Source: Algoriphagus litoralis (GTDB lineage: Bacteria; Bacteroidota; Bacteroidia; Cytophagales; Cyclobacteriaceae). Taken from it: 64,000 nt of DNA. The stretch lies in the NCBI RefSeq assembly GCF_003259255.1, contig NZ_QGOL01000002.1:186001-250000 (forward strand). Reading direction: 5' to 3'. The translations under genes and the position numbers were made by a program. A model generated the notes under the pieces. That model searched no databases. It was not told the DNA's origin and saw nothing but the letters and a program-made list of their open reading frames with translations. Below, piece after piece: positions 51,972 to 60,675 of this stretch. Within the stretch, counting starts at the first letter, position 1. Each line of letters starts with the position of its first letter.

Positions 51972-53141
51972 CTATTCTTTCTTCACCAACTTCATTTTGT
52001 AAAGAATCAATCCTTCGTCCTCGACTTGGGACAAGCTTGGATTTTTTGAGGTGACCAATTCTCCATTTTTGTTGACTACAGTTGGACCATGGACACCCGG
52101 AGGTAGCGCGAGGTCAGCTTGGAGGAGTTTATAATCTTTGTCAAAAACAGCTACGTAGTACGGGTTCATCCGTTCGATTTCGATTCTTCCTTCGGGTGAT
52201 TGCTGGTCGATTGTCGCCAGTTTTTGTTCGGCAACTCCCTTTCTGTAAATCGCCAAAACATAGTCGTCCAGAATCAAAAGGTCCTCAAAAGTTGCCGCCC
52301 TAATTTTCCGGACTTCGTCAAAAAAGGTAGCAGCTGCGGCTGGTTCTACAGGTTTATACCCTACCCAATCGGGTACTTCCAATTCCACGGTTTTTTGATA
52401 GCTGAATTGATCTCCCTCTTGCGCATACACATAAAATCTCGGTTCTAGCCACATTCCTAGGAGCCAGTTGTCACCTTTTTTGGAAACGATCGGAATAGGG
52501 AAGCCGTGGACTTTTCCATCTCTAAGTGGTGAAGATGCAGGAAGGTACATCGTGCCAAGGGTGTCTTTAGATGCTAAATCCAACACTTGCATGATGGGTT
52601 CTCGATACATGCTCTGATAGAAGTCTCCACTCTCAAAGTCAATCACTTTGCTATCCGGCCATAGATAGGGATACATGACTTTGTTTCGCATTTCAAAAAA
52701 GTCAAGTTTTGGGTAAAACATAAAAGCAGAAAATGGATAGGGGATAAGGACTTCGTCCACTTTTTTGCCAGCTTCAAACTTCAAATACCCTTTCTCTGCC
52801 GAGAGAACGATCACTTTCCCATCCACGTAGGAATAGCCTAAAACAGTCGAAACTGCATCCAATCCATCGGAACTCAATTCTACCTCCTGGCTTATTTTAC
52901 CTTGCGCATCCACCTCAAGGTACTTTTGTGCTTGATCACTGACTAATAAGTACTGATCACTTGCAGGATCGTAATCCTGAAGCCGCATTTCTCCCAGGAA
53001 ATCAACCTGAATTGAATCGCTCAGAACCAAGGCCAATTCTACTGGTTTTTCTGATTCTGAATTTTCGGAATTGCAACTGACTAAACTCAGAATGGTGGTA
53101 GCAAGGGCAAAGGGTTTGCTTAGTGAAAGAAGACTTTTCAT
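51972..53141 (-). CDS. lipoprotein, DUF4221/beta-propeller-like
   Basis: The protein has 389 residues. Lipobox SLVSC (Cys23). The mature protein is beta-rich and contains DQAQKYLEVDAQGKI and HGFPIPIVSK-type stretches, as in DUF4221-like lipoproteins of Bacteroidota. No catalytic motif is visible. The function is unknown. Confidence 0.6.
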   Translation of the reverse strand: MKSLLSLSKPFALATTILSLVSCNSENSESEKPVELALVLSDSIQVDFLGEMRLQDYDPASDQYLLVSDQAQKYLEVDAQGKISQEVELSSDGLDAVSTVLGYSYVDGKVIVLSAEKGYLKFEAGKKVDEVLIPYPFSAFMFYPKLDFFEMRNKVMYPYLWPDSKVIDFESGDFYQSMYREPIMQVLDLASKDTLGTMYLPASSPLRDGKVHGFPIPIVSKKGDNWLLGMWLEPRFYVYAQEGDQFSYQKTVELEVPDWVGYKPVEPAAAATFFDEVRKIRAATFEDLLILDDYVLAIYRKGVAEQKLATIDQQSPEGRIEIERMNPYYVAVFDKDYKLLQADLALPPGVHGPTVVNKNGELVTSKNPSLSQVEDEGLILYKMKLVKKE

Positions 53142-53247
53142 ACCATGGAATTAAAAAGATGAATGCTAATTGAAATTAAAAACTTCTTCATATATGTCCA
53201 AGGTTTTTAGGAATAATAAAAAAAGCGAACATCTATCACTAATACTT

Positions 53248-54411
53248 TCACTTAATATTCAAAAACTGCATCACCTCTTCATCCCCTTTTAGTGCTCGGT
53301 CCGGGATTGGATTTTTTTCAGTAAACACGCGCAATTCATCTGCCGAAAGAAGAGTCACGAAGCTTTCATCAAATGCATCCTGATAAGGAAGGCGACCGGC
53401 ATTCAGACCCAAGTAATGCCCGAAGAAATTGTATACCGCAGCCCGCTTGTTTTTCCCGTAGTCATGCCGCTCGCCGGGTAGGTGGACGTTGTCTGCACGG
53501 CTTGCTGCAGCATAGGTAGCATACACTTTTTCGACATAGGGAAATTCGATACGGGGGGTGTTTTTGGTCCAGTCACCGCCGTCGGAAACCAGAAGTAAAG
53601 GTCTTGGCGCAGCCAAAGCGGCGATTTCCACATTGTTGGTTTGGTGATCTTCGCTTTTGTGAATCGGCATCCCACTTTCGCAGGTGCAGCCTCCAAAGAA
53701 ATAGGCCGAAACCATCACGACGGGCGCGGATACTTTGATCCGGGAATCCAAAGCTGTAATCAGAATTGTCTGTGTTCCTCCACCGGATTCACCTGTTACA
53801 CCGATTCGCTCGGGGTCGACATCCGGTCGGGAAATCAAGTAATCGATCACCCGTTGGGAATTGTAGGTTTGGATCGTTAAGGCAATCGGAATCTTGTGAT
53901 CAACCTGCTTGGAATCCCCGTAGCCGATCATGTCGTAAGCAAAGACCACGGCACCCATTCGGGCAAAGGCTGCACTTCGGGTTTGCATGCTTTCCCCAAA
54001 TCTCAGATCCGGACCATGTCCGTGTACGCTTAGAATTGCAGGACTTTTCTGAAAAGGAGCAGGATTCAGTGGCCGATAAAGATTCCCTGTGATAAAGAAT
54101 CCGGGAAAGCTCTCGATAGCGATATTCTCCACAATGTATCCATCCATTTCACGAGTGCTGTGGATAACCGGATTAAATGGGGAAGTTCGAGGAGGCATTT
54201 GCTCGAGCTTCATTCCCTGTATGATTCCATTTCTGATCACGGCGGCTCGATTTTCCCAATCCACCTGAGTAGTCCAAGTAGAAGCGGTTTGGTTCATGAA
54301 AATAGCGGCTTCATCCTCTGTCCAAAATGCACCTTGGCAGAGCATATTTTCCTGAGCAAAAAGTGGGTGGCTGATCCAAAAGAGCAAGAAAAATCCAAAT
54401 AGTCTCTTCAT
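53248..54411 (-). CDS. exported alpha/beta hydrolase (acetyl-xylan-esterase-like)
   Basis: The protein has 387 residues from M8. A signal peptide (MKRLFGFFLLFWISHPLFAQ) is followed by an alpha/beta hydrolase fold with HGHGPD (oxyanion side, about 130-135) and the nucleophile elbow G-E-S209-G-G. The family includes acetyl xylan esterases and dienelactone-type hydrolases. It starts 17 bp after the sulfatase stop (or overlaps it if the upstream ATG at 54432 is used), so they share a transcript and perhaps a polysaccharide substrate. Confidence 0.82.
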   Translation of the reverse strand: MKRLFGFFLLFWISHPLFAQENMLCQGAFWTEDEAAIFMNQTASTWTTQVDWENRAAVIRNGIIQGMKLEQMPPRTSPFNPVIHSTREMDGYIVENIAIESFPGFFITGNLYRPLNPAPFQKSPAILSVHGHGPDLRFGESMQTRSAAFARMGAVVFAYDMIGYGDSKQVDHKIPIALTIQTYNSQRVIDYLISRPDVDPERIGVTGESGGGTQTILITALDSRIKVSAPVVMVSAYFFGGCTCESGMPIHKSEDHQTNNVEIAALAAPRPLLLVSDGGDWTKNTPRIEFPYVEKVYATYAAASRADNVHLPGERHDYGKNKRAAVYNFFGHYLGLNAGRLPYQDAFDESFVTLLSADELRVFTEKNPIPDRALKGDEEVMQFLNIK

Positions 54412-54428
54412 AATTTCAATCGTAAAAA

Positions 54429-56060
54429 TCATTTTAGAATAAGTGCTATTTCATTCGCTTCAAAACCGATTCGATGGGCATTTACATACAGGGAATCACC
54501 TGCGGTTGCTTCGAATGGTTCCACATAAACTTTCCAGCCCTGGTTTTTGGATATTCGGTATCCGATGATCGCACTTGGAGTGGCGGAATGGAGGGCGACT
54601 TTTCCGTTTTCGAAATTGACTTGGGCAGGTTCGGTGGTTGGGGCTTCTTCTTTTCCTCCCCACCAATTACGGACCATTTCCATTTCGTTGAGGGCACCCA
54701 TGTCTCCGTATTTAGCCACCCAGTCTTCATGTGCCTTGCGCAATTCAGCGAGCTTTTCTGAATACTCTGGATTTCCAACCAGATTGGTAAACTCCCAAGG
54801 ATCAGTTTGGGTATCGTACAATTCTTCTTCGGGTTTGGTTTGGGCAAACCACCTGGACTGATTTTCATTGAGGAGCTCTTTTTCTTGAAGATCGAGCAGA
54901 TGGACCATCAGTGGATTTTGGAGGCGATAGCGAATATTCTGATAATTGGGCTTTCCGGGCATGTAGTTTCGGATGTATTTGTAGCGCCCATCAGAGACGG
55001 CCCGAACCCTGTCGTATTCAGAGTCCATCCGGTCACGTCCGGCGTAGACATATGTTCGAGGTTGGGATTTTTGATTTCCCAGGAAAGCTTGCCCTTGCAT
55101 GGTCTCCGGAATCGGAATACCTGCCAGAGAAAGAAGGGTTGGACCAAAATCGACAAAACTGACCAGTTCATCTGTTTTCGTCCCCCCTTCCAGCCAAGGT
55201 GCTTTCACCAAAAGAGGCACTTTCAGCCCCCGGTCGTACAATTCCCGCTTGAAATAGGGCATCCCATCCCCATGATCGGAATAGAAGAAAATGATGGTGT
55301 TTTCATATAATTCATCTTCTTTCAGTTGTGCAATCACCTCTCCGACTTGGGCATCCATCCGCATCACATTGGTAATATATCGGGCTATTGTCCTTCGGCT
55401 CATAGAATCATCGGGATAGACTGGCGGAACAGTCACGTCTGTCGGATCTACTAGCAAACTATCTTGCCCCTCTCTAGCCCAAACCTGAGATTCATGGGTG
55501 GTGGTAAAGTTGAAAATGGAAAAAAAAGGTTGATTCGGATCAGGTCGATTGCGGTAATGTGCTTTGGAGCTGCTCTCATCCCACATGGTGACCGGACTTC
55601 GGAACTGGTAATCTTCCTTGGAGTTGTTGGTGGTATAATAGCCCGCCATCCTGAGGTGAACCGGATAGGGCCACATTCCCTCGGGCAAGACGGTGGAATA
55701 GCCTTTGAATCCAGGAGGATAAGCATCTCCTGCTGCTGCGGATGGAGCCAAGGTCCTCATATGCATGGCTCCGATAGCTGTCTGATACGCACCAGTGATC
55801 AAGGCAGCACGGCTCGGAGCACATACACCGGCTGTAGAGAATGCATGTTGGAATTGGAGAGACTCCGCGGCCAAGGCATTGAGGTGAGGAGTTTTTCCAC
55901 CGGTTCCTCCATAGCTCTCCAGATGTTCGGGAGACATGTCTTCTACTACGATCCAGACTATGTTGGGGCGATCGGGATATTGGATTGATTGGATCTCTGG
56001 TTCTTCTTTTTTACAGGAAAAAATCAAAAAAGCTATTGCTATAAAAAGGTAAGTCTTCAT
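54429..56060 (-). CDS. sulfatase (formylglycine-dependent), lipoprotein
   Basis: The protein has 543 residues. Lipobox LIFSC (Cys16). Sulfatase family S1: metal site NIVWIVVEDMSPEH, then the formylglycine motif C80-A-P-S-R followed by AALITGAYQ, and later YSDHGDGMPYFKR. It would remove sulfate esters from a glycan at the cell surface or in the periplasm, after maturation of Cys80 by a sulfatase-modifying enzyme (not in the window). It heads a two-gene unit with the esterase. Confidence 0.9.
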   Translation of the reverse strand: MKTYLFIAIAFLIFSCKKEEPEIQSIQYPDRPNIVWIVVEDMSPEHLESYGGTGGKTPHLNALAAESLQFQHAFSTAGVCAPSRAALITGAYQTAIGAMHMRTLAPSAAAGDAYPPGFKGYSTVLPEGMWPYPVHLRMAGYYTTNNSKEDYQFRSPVTMWDESSSKAHYRNRPDPNQPFFSIFNFTTTHESQVWAREGQDSLLVDPTDVTVPPVYPDDSMSRRTIARYITNVMRMDAQVGEVIAQLKEDELYENTIIFFYSDHGDGMPYFKRELYDRGLKVPLLVKAPWLEGGTKTDELVSFVDFGPTLLSLAGIPIPETMQGQAFLGNQKSQPRTYVYAGRDRMDSEYDRVRAVSDGRYKYIRNYMPGKPNYQNIRYRLQNPLMVHLLDLQEKELLNENQSRWFAQTKPEEELYDTQTDPWEFTNLVGNPEYSEKLAELRKAHEDWVAKYGDMGALNEMEMVRNWWGGKEEAPTTEPAQVNFENGKVALHSATPSAIIGYRISKNQGWKVYVEPFEATAGDSLYVNAHRIGFEANEIALILK

Positions 56061-56356
56061 AGGTCAGGGGGTTATTGATCTTTAAAAGATAGAATTAATT
56101 TTAAAAAAATCTGGCCTGCAGCTTAGCTTTCGCGATTCGTTTTGGAATAAATCTCATTTTCTTTTGCGTGAAGTTTTCTGAAATCCGCATCTCTGGATAC
56201 AAGAATCCCTGCTTTTCTGAGGAATTGGACCATCAATAAAACCTGCTGAGAAGATTTTAATTTTTATAAATGGAACTGATCTACAATTAAATCTGTCATT
56301 ACCTAGCCTGTTAACTTTTGGATAGGTGAATTACCATAGATCATAAACAGGTTTTA
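56061..56356. other. intergenic region before the F420-reductase-like gene
   Basis: These 296 AT-rich bases separate divergent genes. No repeat, RNA gene or clear promoter is recognised. Confidence 0.5.
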
Positions 56357-56935
56357 ATGAAAAAAGTAGGCGTTTTAGGTTCGGGAGTCGTTGGAAGGAC
56401 ACTTGCCGACGGATTTGAAAAGCGTGGCTATGAGGTCATGCTTGGCACCAGCAATCCCAAGAAACTGCTGGATTGGCAATCCGGTACGAATGGGAAAGTG
56501 GGAAGTTTTACCCGGGCAGCGGATTTTGGAGATCTGATTGTCCTTGCTGTAAAAGGAGTTGCCGCTCAGGATATCGTGGCACAGGTCAAGGTCGGTATTA
56601 GCGACAAACTGGTCTTGGATGTAACCAATCCGCTGTCTGAAGAAAAGTCCAAAGACGGTATACGGAAATTTTTTACCAATGAGGATGAATCTCTCATGGA
56701 GAAACTTCAGGAATTGGTTCCGGAGGCCCATTTTGTCAAAGCCTTCAACTATTTTGACAGCAAAGCGATGGTCAATTCTGCCAAATCAAAAGCTCAGATC
56801 ATGAACATTTGCGGCAATGAGGATGGAGCTAAAGCCGAGGCAAAGGAAATTTTAGCGCAGTTTGGATTCAAATCGAAAGATTTGGGCAAAGTAGAAGCGG
56901 CCAGAGAAATTGAGCAAATGGCGATTTCATTGTAG
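56357..56935 (+). CDS. NADPH-dependent F420 reductase-like / NAD(P)-binding protein
   Basis: The protein has 192 residues. An N-terminal Rossmann motif GVLGSGVVGRTLADGF and the VLDVTNPLSEEKSKDG stretch place it in the F420-dependent NADP reductase/prephenate dehydrogenase-like superfamily. Bacteroidota lack F420 in general, so a different hydride partner is likely. It stands alone. Confidence 0.78.
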   Translation: MKKVGVLGSGVVGRTLADGFEKRGYEVMLGTSNPKKLLDWQSGTNGKVGSFTRAADFGDLIVLAVKGVAAQDIVAQVKVGISDKLVLDVTNPLSEEKSKDGIRKFFTNEDESLMEKLQELVPEAHFVKAFNYFDSKAMVNSAKSKAQIMNICGNEDGAKAEAKEILAQFGFKSKDLGKVEAAREIEQMAISL

Positions 56936-57068
56936 TCTTTGGACTTTGTTCCTTTTATGGCTAGCCTTTGTCCTTAGATTTGAGGCCGGAAAGGGATTTT
57001 TGTTTCCAGCCCGGGTTTTTCATTTACGGCTTAAGAGTAAGCTATATTAATGCTAGCTTTGAATTCTG

Positions 57069-57090
57069 AACAGATTTATGATCTGTTTTT
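57069..57090 (+). terminator. hairpin before the antiporter gene
   Basis: AACAGAT-TTATG-ATCTGTT with a T run forms a 7-bp stem in the leader of the antiporter gene. It could end the upstream transcript or attenuate the antiporter. Confidence 0.5.
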
Positions 57091-57114
57091 GTCGAATTAC
57101 ATTTTCTCAAACCT

Positions 57115-58071
57115 ATGATTTTACAGATTGTATTATTGGTTGTTGGATTGGTTCTTTTGGTAAAAGGTGCAGACTGGTTAGTTGATGGAGCTTCGGTTTT
57201 AGCCAAGAAAAATAACATTTCCGACCTAGCGATTGGCCTTACTATCGTTGCTTTTGGTACCTCAGCTCCTGAATTGGTCGTCAATGCAGTAGCTGCTGCG
57301 GGCAATTATCCCGAAATTGTCTTCGGGAATGTAATCGGCTCCAATAATTTCAACTTGTTTGCTATTCTGGGAATCGCCGGCTTGATTACGCCTTTGGCAG
57401 TCCAATCAAGTACCGTTTGGAAAGAAATCCCCTTCTCCTTACTGGCAGCGATTGCCCTGTTTTTTCTGGCAAACAATTACTTTCTGGCTGATTCCGCCAA
57501 CTTATCCCGCTATGATGGCTTCATCCTTTTGGCCATGTTTGGTGGGTTTCTGTATTATGTGGCCACGCAGCTGAAAGCTGATCCTACTGTGGAGGGAGTG
57601 GAAAACAAAGATTACTCCACGATGAAAATCTGGTTTTTAATTCTTATCGGGCTTGGTGGCTTGGTAGGCGGAGGTAAGTTGGTCGTAGACAATGCCGTAT
57701 CCATTGCCCAGTCTCTTGGAGTAAGTGAAAAGATCATCGGATTGACAATCATCGCAGCAGGTACTTCCCTACCCGAGTTGGCGACATCTGTAGTGGCAGC
57801 GTTGAAGAAAAATGCAGATATCGCCATCGGTAATATTGTTGGATCGAATATTTTCAACCTTCTCTTGGTGCTGGGTGTCAGTTCACTAGTCCGGCCACTG
57901 GACTTCAATCCTTCTTTCAACATTGACATCTACTTGCTTTCTGCCGGGACAGTTTTCTTGTTTCTTTCCATGTTTATTGGCAAAAAACACCGGCTGGACA
58001 GGTGGCAAGCGGCACTTTTGTTGGTGACTTTTGCATCCTATACCACCTATTTGGTGATGCTTGAGCTTTGA
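57115..58071 (+). CDS. calcium/sodium antiporter (CaCA family)
   Basis: The protein has 318 residues with about ten membrane helices. The two alpha repeats carry the family motifs: GTSAPELVVN with GNVIGSNNFNL in repeat 1, and GTSLPELATS with GNIVGSNIFNL in repeat 2. It would exchange Na+ (or K+) for Ca2+ at the inner membrane. It is monocistronic, with a terminator following. Confidence 0.92.
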   Translation: MILQIVLLVVGLVLLVKGADWLVDGASVLAKKNNISDLAIGLTIVAFGTSAPELVVNAVAAAGNYPEIVFGNVIGSNNFNLFAILGIAGLITPLAVQSSTVWKEIPFSLLAAIALFFLANNYFLADSANLSRYDGFILLAMFGGFLYYVATQLKADPTVEGVENKDYSTMKIWFLILIGLGGLVGGGKLVVDNAVSIAQSLGVSEKIIGLTIIAAGTSLPELATSVVAALKKNADIAIGNIVGSNIFNLLLVLGVSSLVRPLDFNPSFNIDIYLLSAGTVFLFLSMFIGKKHRLDRWQAALLLVTFASYTTYLVMLEL

Positions 58072-58093
58072 TTTGTTCCTAAACCAGTAATTC

Positions 58094-58121
58094 AAAGGGG
58101 TTCTATGAACCCTTTTTTTTT
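58094..58121 (+). terminator. terminator after the antiporter
   Basis: AAAGGGGTTC-TAT-GAACCCTTT followed by a T run. Confidence 0.85.
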
Positions 58122-58220
58122 GCCATTTGTAAAAATCAGGATGGTTCCAACTCGGTTTGGTTCTAAATTTCAGGCAGTTGATTTAGGATAATTTTTGGAT
58201 CGACCAAGAAACCCAAACCT

Positions 58221-60608
58221 ATGAAGCCTGTTTTACAAAAAAACCTCCTGTTTCTTTTGTTAATTATTTTTTTCTCAGCCAATGTTTTTGCACAACAAAA
58301 CAAGGCAAGAATTAAAGGAGCCATTCTGGATAAGTCAAGCACCGAACCGCTTGCCTTTGCCACAGTTGGTGTTTTCACAGAAAAAGACAGTCTCGTGGGA
58401 GGTGGAATCACAGATGAGGACGGCAAATATGCTATCGATCTTCCCTTCGGGAAATTTTATGCGCTGATTGAGTTTATGGGCTTTGAAGCACATAAAACCA
58501 ATGTTTTTTCCCTTTCGCGGGAAAATCAAAATCTGGATCTGGGAGAAATCCAACTATCGAGTACTGCCTCAGACCTCAATGAAGTCGTGGTACAGGGGGA
58601 AAAAACTATCATGGAGCTTTCTCTGGACAAGCGGATTTTCAACGTGGGAAAGGACCTGGCCAATGCCGGTGGCAATGCTTCAGATATTCTGATGAATCTA
58701 CCATCGGTCGCCGTAGACCCTGATGGGAATGTCCGGCTGAGGGGTTCTGCCAATGTCCGAATTCTAATTGATGGTAAGCCTTCAGGTTTGGTCAGTTTCA
58801 AAGGCAGTAGTGGACTCCGACAGCTTCCGGCCAACATGGTGGAGCGGGTGGAGGTCATCACCAATCCCTCTGCGCGCTATGAGGCGGAAGGGATGGCTGG
58901 AGTCATTAATATTATTCTAAAAAAAGACAGCAAACAGGGCTTCAACGGTTCGTTTGAGTTGATCGCAGGGTACCCGGTAAATACCGGATTTACGACTAAC
59001 CTGAATTACCGTCACCGACGGATCAATTGGTTTATCAATTATGGCTTGGCGTACAGGCGGACTCCAGGCATCAGCGAACTTTATCAGGAAGTGTACAACG
59101 AGGACGGAACGACTTCCATTCTGAGCCAAAACAATTCGTCTACTGTCACAGCCTTGAATAATAATCTTCGAGGCGGATTGGATTATTATTTCAACGAAAA
59201 CAGCATTCTTACGCTTTCTTACCTTTGGAGAAGAAGTGATGCTCATCGGATTACAGACATCCGATACGAAGATTACCTCAACAGTTTTGATGATTACTTG
59301 GGGTATTCGCTCAGGAGGCAGGATGAAACAGAGGATGAGCCAAACAAAGAGGCCATCGTCAATTATAAACGGACTTTTGCCCAGAAAGGACACGAGTTCA
59401 CTGCTTCTTTTACTTACCTGAACTATTGGGAGCGGTCTGATCAGCTTTTTACCCAAAGTTCATTCACTCCGGAAAATGTGCCCATTACCTCTGAAGACCT
59501 CGTCCAAACTTCACTGAATGATGAGTACGAAAATCAATATTTGGTTCAAATGGATTACGTCAAACCATTTGCATCCAAAGGCAAATTTGAAACTGGAATC
59601 CGTACCAGCTTCCGAGAAATGGAAAACGACTACTTGGTACAAGAACAGGACGAAACCGGAGATTTTGAGACGATTCCAGGCTTGGATAACATTTTTCTAT
59701 ATAACGAAAATATCCTTGCTGCCTATGGAATCATCGGGAACGAAACGGGAAAATGGAGCTATCAAGGCGGGCTGAGGGCAGAATACACCGATGTGGAGAC
59801 TATTCTGCTGGAAACAAATGAAACCAACCCCAGGAGCTATACCAATTTCTTTCCCTCTGCTCACCTGACGTATAATGTAACTGAAGAAAATGCCTTTCAG
59901 CTGAGCTACAGCCGTCGGGTAAGGCGTCCGGTTTACAACGACCTGAGCCCTTATGTGACTTTTTCTGATCAGCGAAATTTCTTCAGTGGCAATCCAGACT
60001 TGGATCCTGAGTTTACCGATGCTTTTGAACTGGGTCACATCAAATACTTTGAGAAAGCGACGCTGTTCACTACTGTCTATTTCAGAAATACAGTGGATAA
60101 GATAGAGCGGATCAGGCAGGTAAATGACAATGGGTTTTCGGTAACTGCACCACTCAATTTGACCGGAGAGAAATCCTACGGCGTAGAGTTCAGTGGAGAT
60201 TATCGGGTAAAAGACTGGTGGAAACTGGACTTCAACGCCAACTTCTTCCATGCACGGATAGATGCAAGTAACATCGGTCAAACAGAACTGAGGAAAACCT
60301 ATTCTTGGCTGTTTCGGCAGACCTCGAGGTTCACCTTTGGAGAAGGATGGGACATCCAGGTGAGAGCAAACTATGAGGCACGGCAAAAAACTGCCCAAGG
60401 CGTAAGAAAAGGCATTTTCTTCATGGATCTCTCTGCCAGCAAACGAATTCTTGAGGACCGAGGCACCTTGGTATTGAATGTGACAGATGTATTCAATACG
60501 CGGATCAATCGATACATTGCCGAAGGCTTCAACTTCTTCACCGAAGGCGAGTCGCAGATGATCAGACGGCAGACCAATCTCACGTTTGCTTATCGGATTA
60601 AGCAATAA
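58221..60608 (+). CDS. TonB-dependent receptor-like outer membrane protein
   Basis: The protein has 795 residues. A signal peptide ends at FAQ, followed by a CarboxypepD_reg-like domain (about 29-105), a plug (VVVQGEKTIMELSLDKRIF ... GSANVRILIDGKPSG, about 115-230) and a long beta-barrel of the OMP_b-brl_3 type. There is no SusD partner, so it may move something other than glycans, such as a siderophore, metal or peptide. The barrel ends with aromatic-alternating strands to TFAYRIKQ. It is followed by the DUF5916 protein after 67 bp. Confidence 0.88.
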   Translation: MKPVLQKNLLFLLLIIFFSANVFAQQNKARIKGAILDKSSTEPLAFATVGVFTEKDSLVGGGITDEDGKYAIDLPFGKFYALIEFMGFEAHKTNVFSLSRENQNLDLGEIQLSSTASDLNEVVVQGEKTIMELSLDKRIFNVGKDLANAGGNASDILMNLPSVAVDPDGNVRLRGSANVRILIDGKPSGLVSFKGSSGLRQLPANMVERVEVITNPSARYEAEGMAGVINIILKKDSKQGFNGSFELIAGYPVNTGFTTNLNYRHRRINWFINYGLAYRRTPGISELYQEVYNEDGTTSILSQNNSSTVTALNNNLRGGLDYYFNENSILTLSYLWRRSDAHRITDIRYEDYLNSFDDYLGYSLRRQDETEDEPNKEAIVNYKRTFAQKGHEFTASFTYLNYWERSDQLFTQSSFTPENVPITSEDLVQTSLNDEYENQYLVQMDYVKPFASKGKFETGIRTSFREMENDYLVQEQDETGDFETIPGLDNIFLYNENILAAYGIIGNETGKWSYQGGLRAEYTDVETILLETNETNPRSYTNFFPSAHLTYNVTEENAFQLSYSRRVRRPVYNDLSPYVTFSDQRNFFSGNPDLDPEFTDAFELGHIKYFEKATLFTTVYFRNTVDKIERIRQVNDNGFSVTAPLNLTGEKSYGVEFSGDYRVKDWWKLDFNANFFHARIDASNIGQTELRKTYSWLFRQTSRFTFGEGWDIQVRANYEARQKTAQGVRKGIFFMDLSASKRILEDRGTLVLNVTDVFNTRINRYIAEGFNFFTEGESQMIRRQTNLTFAYRIKQ

Positions 60609-60675
60609 ATTTCCAATTGAAGCATAGAAGATTTTTGAACCCCTGATCTTCTAGTACCTGATTCATCCTTACGCT

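Noticed and set aside
51790..52002. 70-codon plus-strand frame
   Set aside because: It covers a palindrome and runs into the antisense of a well-supported lipoprotein gene, with no family features.
56936..57114. Ion-sensing riboswitch (yybP-ykoY type) before the antiporter
   Set aside because: The leader is short and shows only a simple 7-bp hairpin. The conserved loops of that riboswitch are not recognisable.
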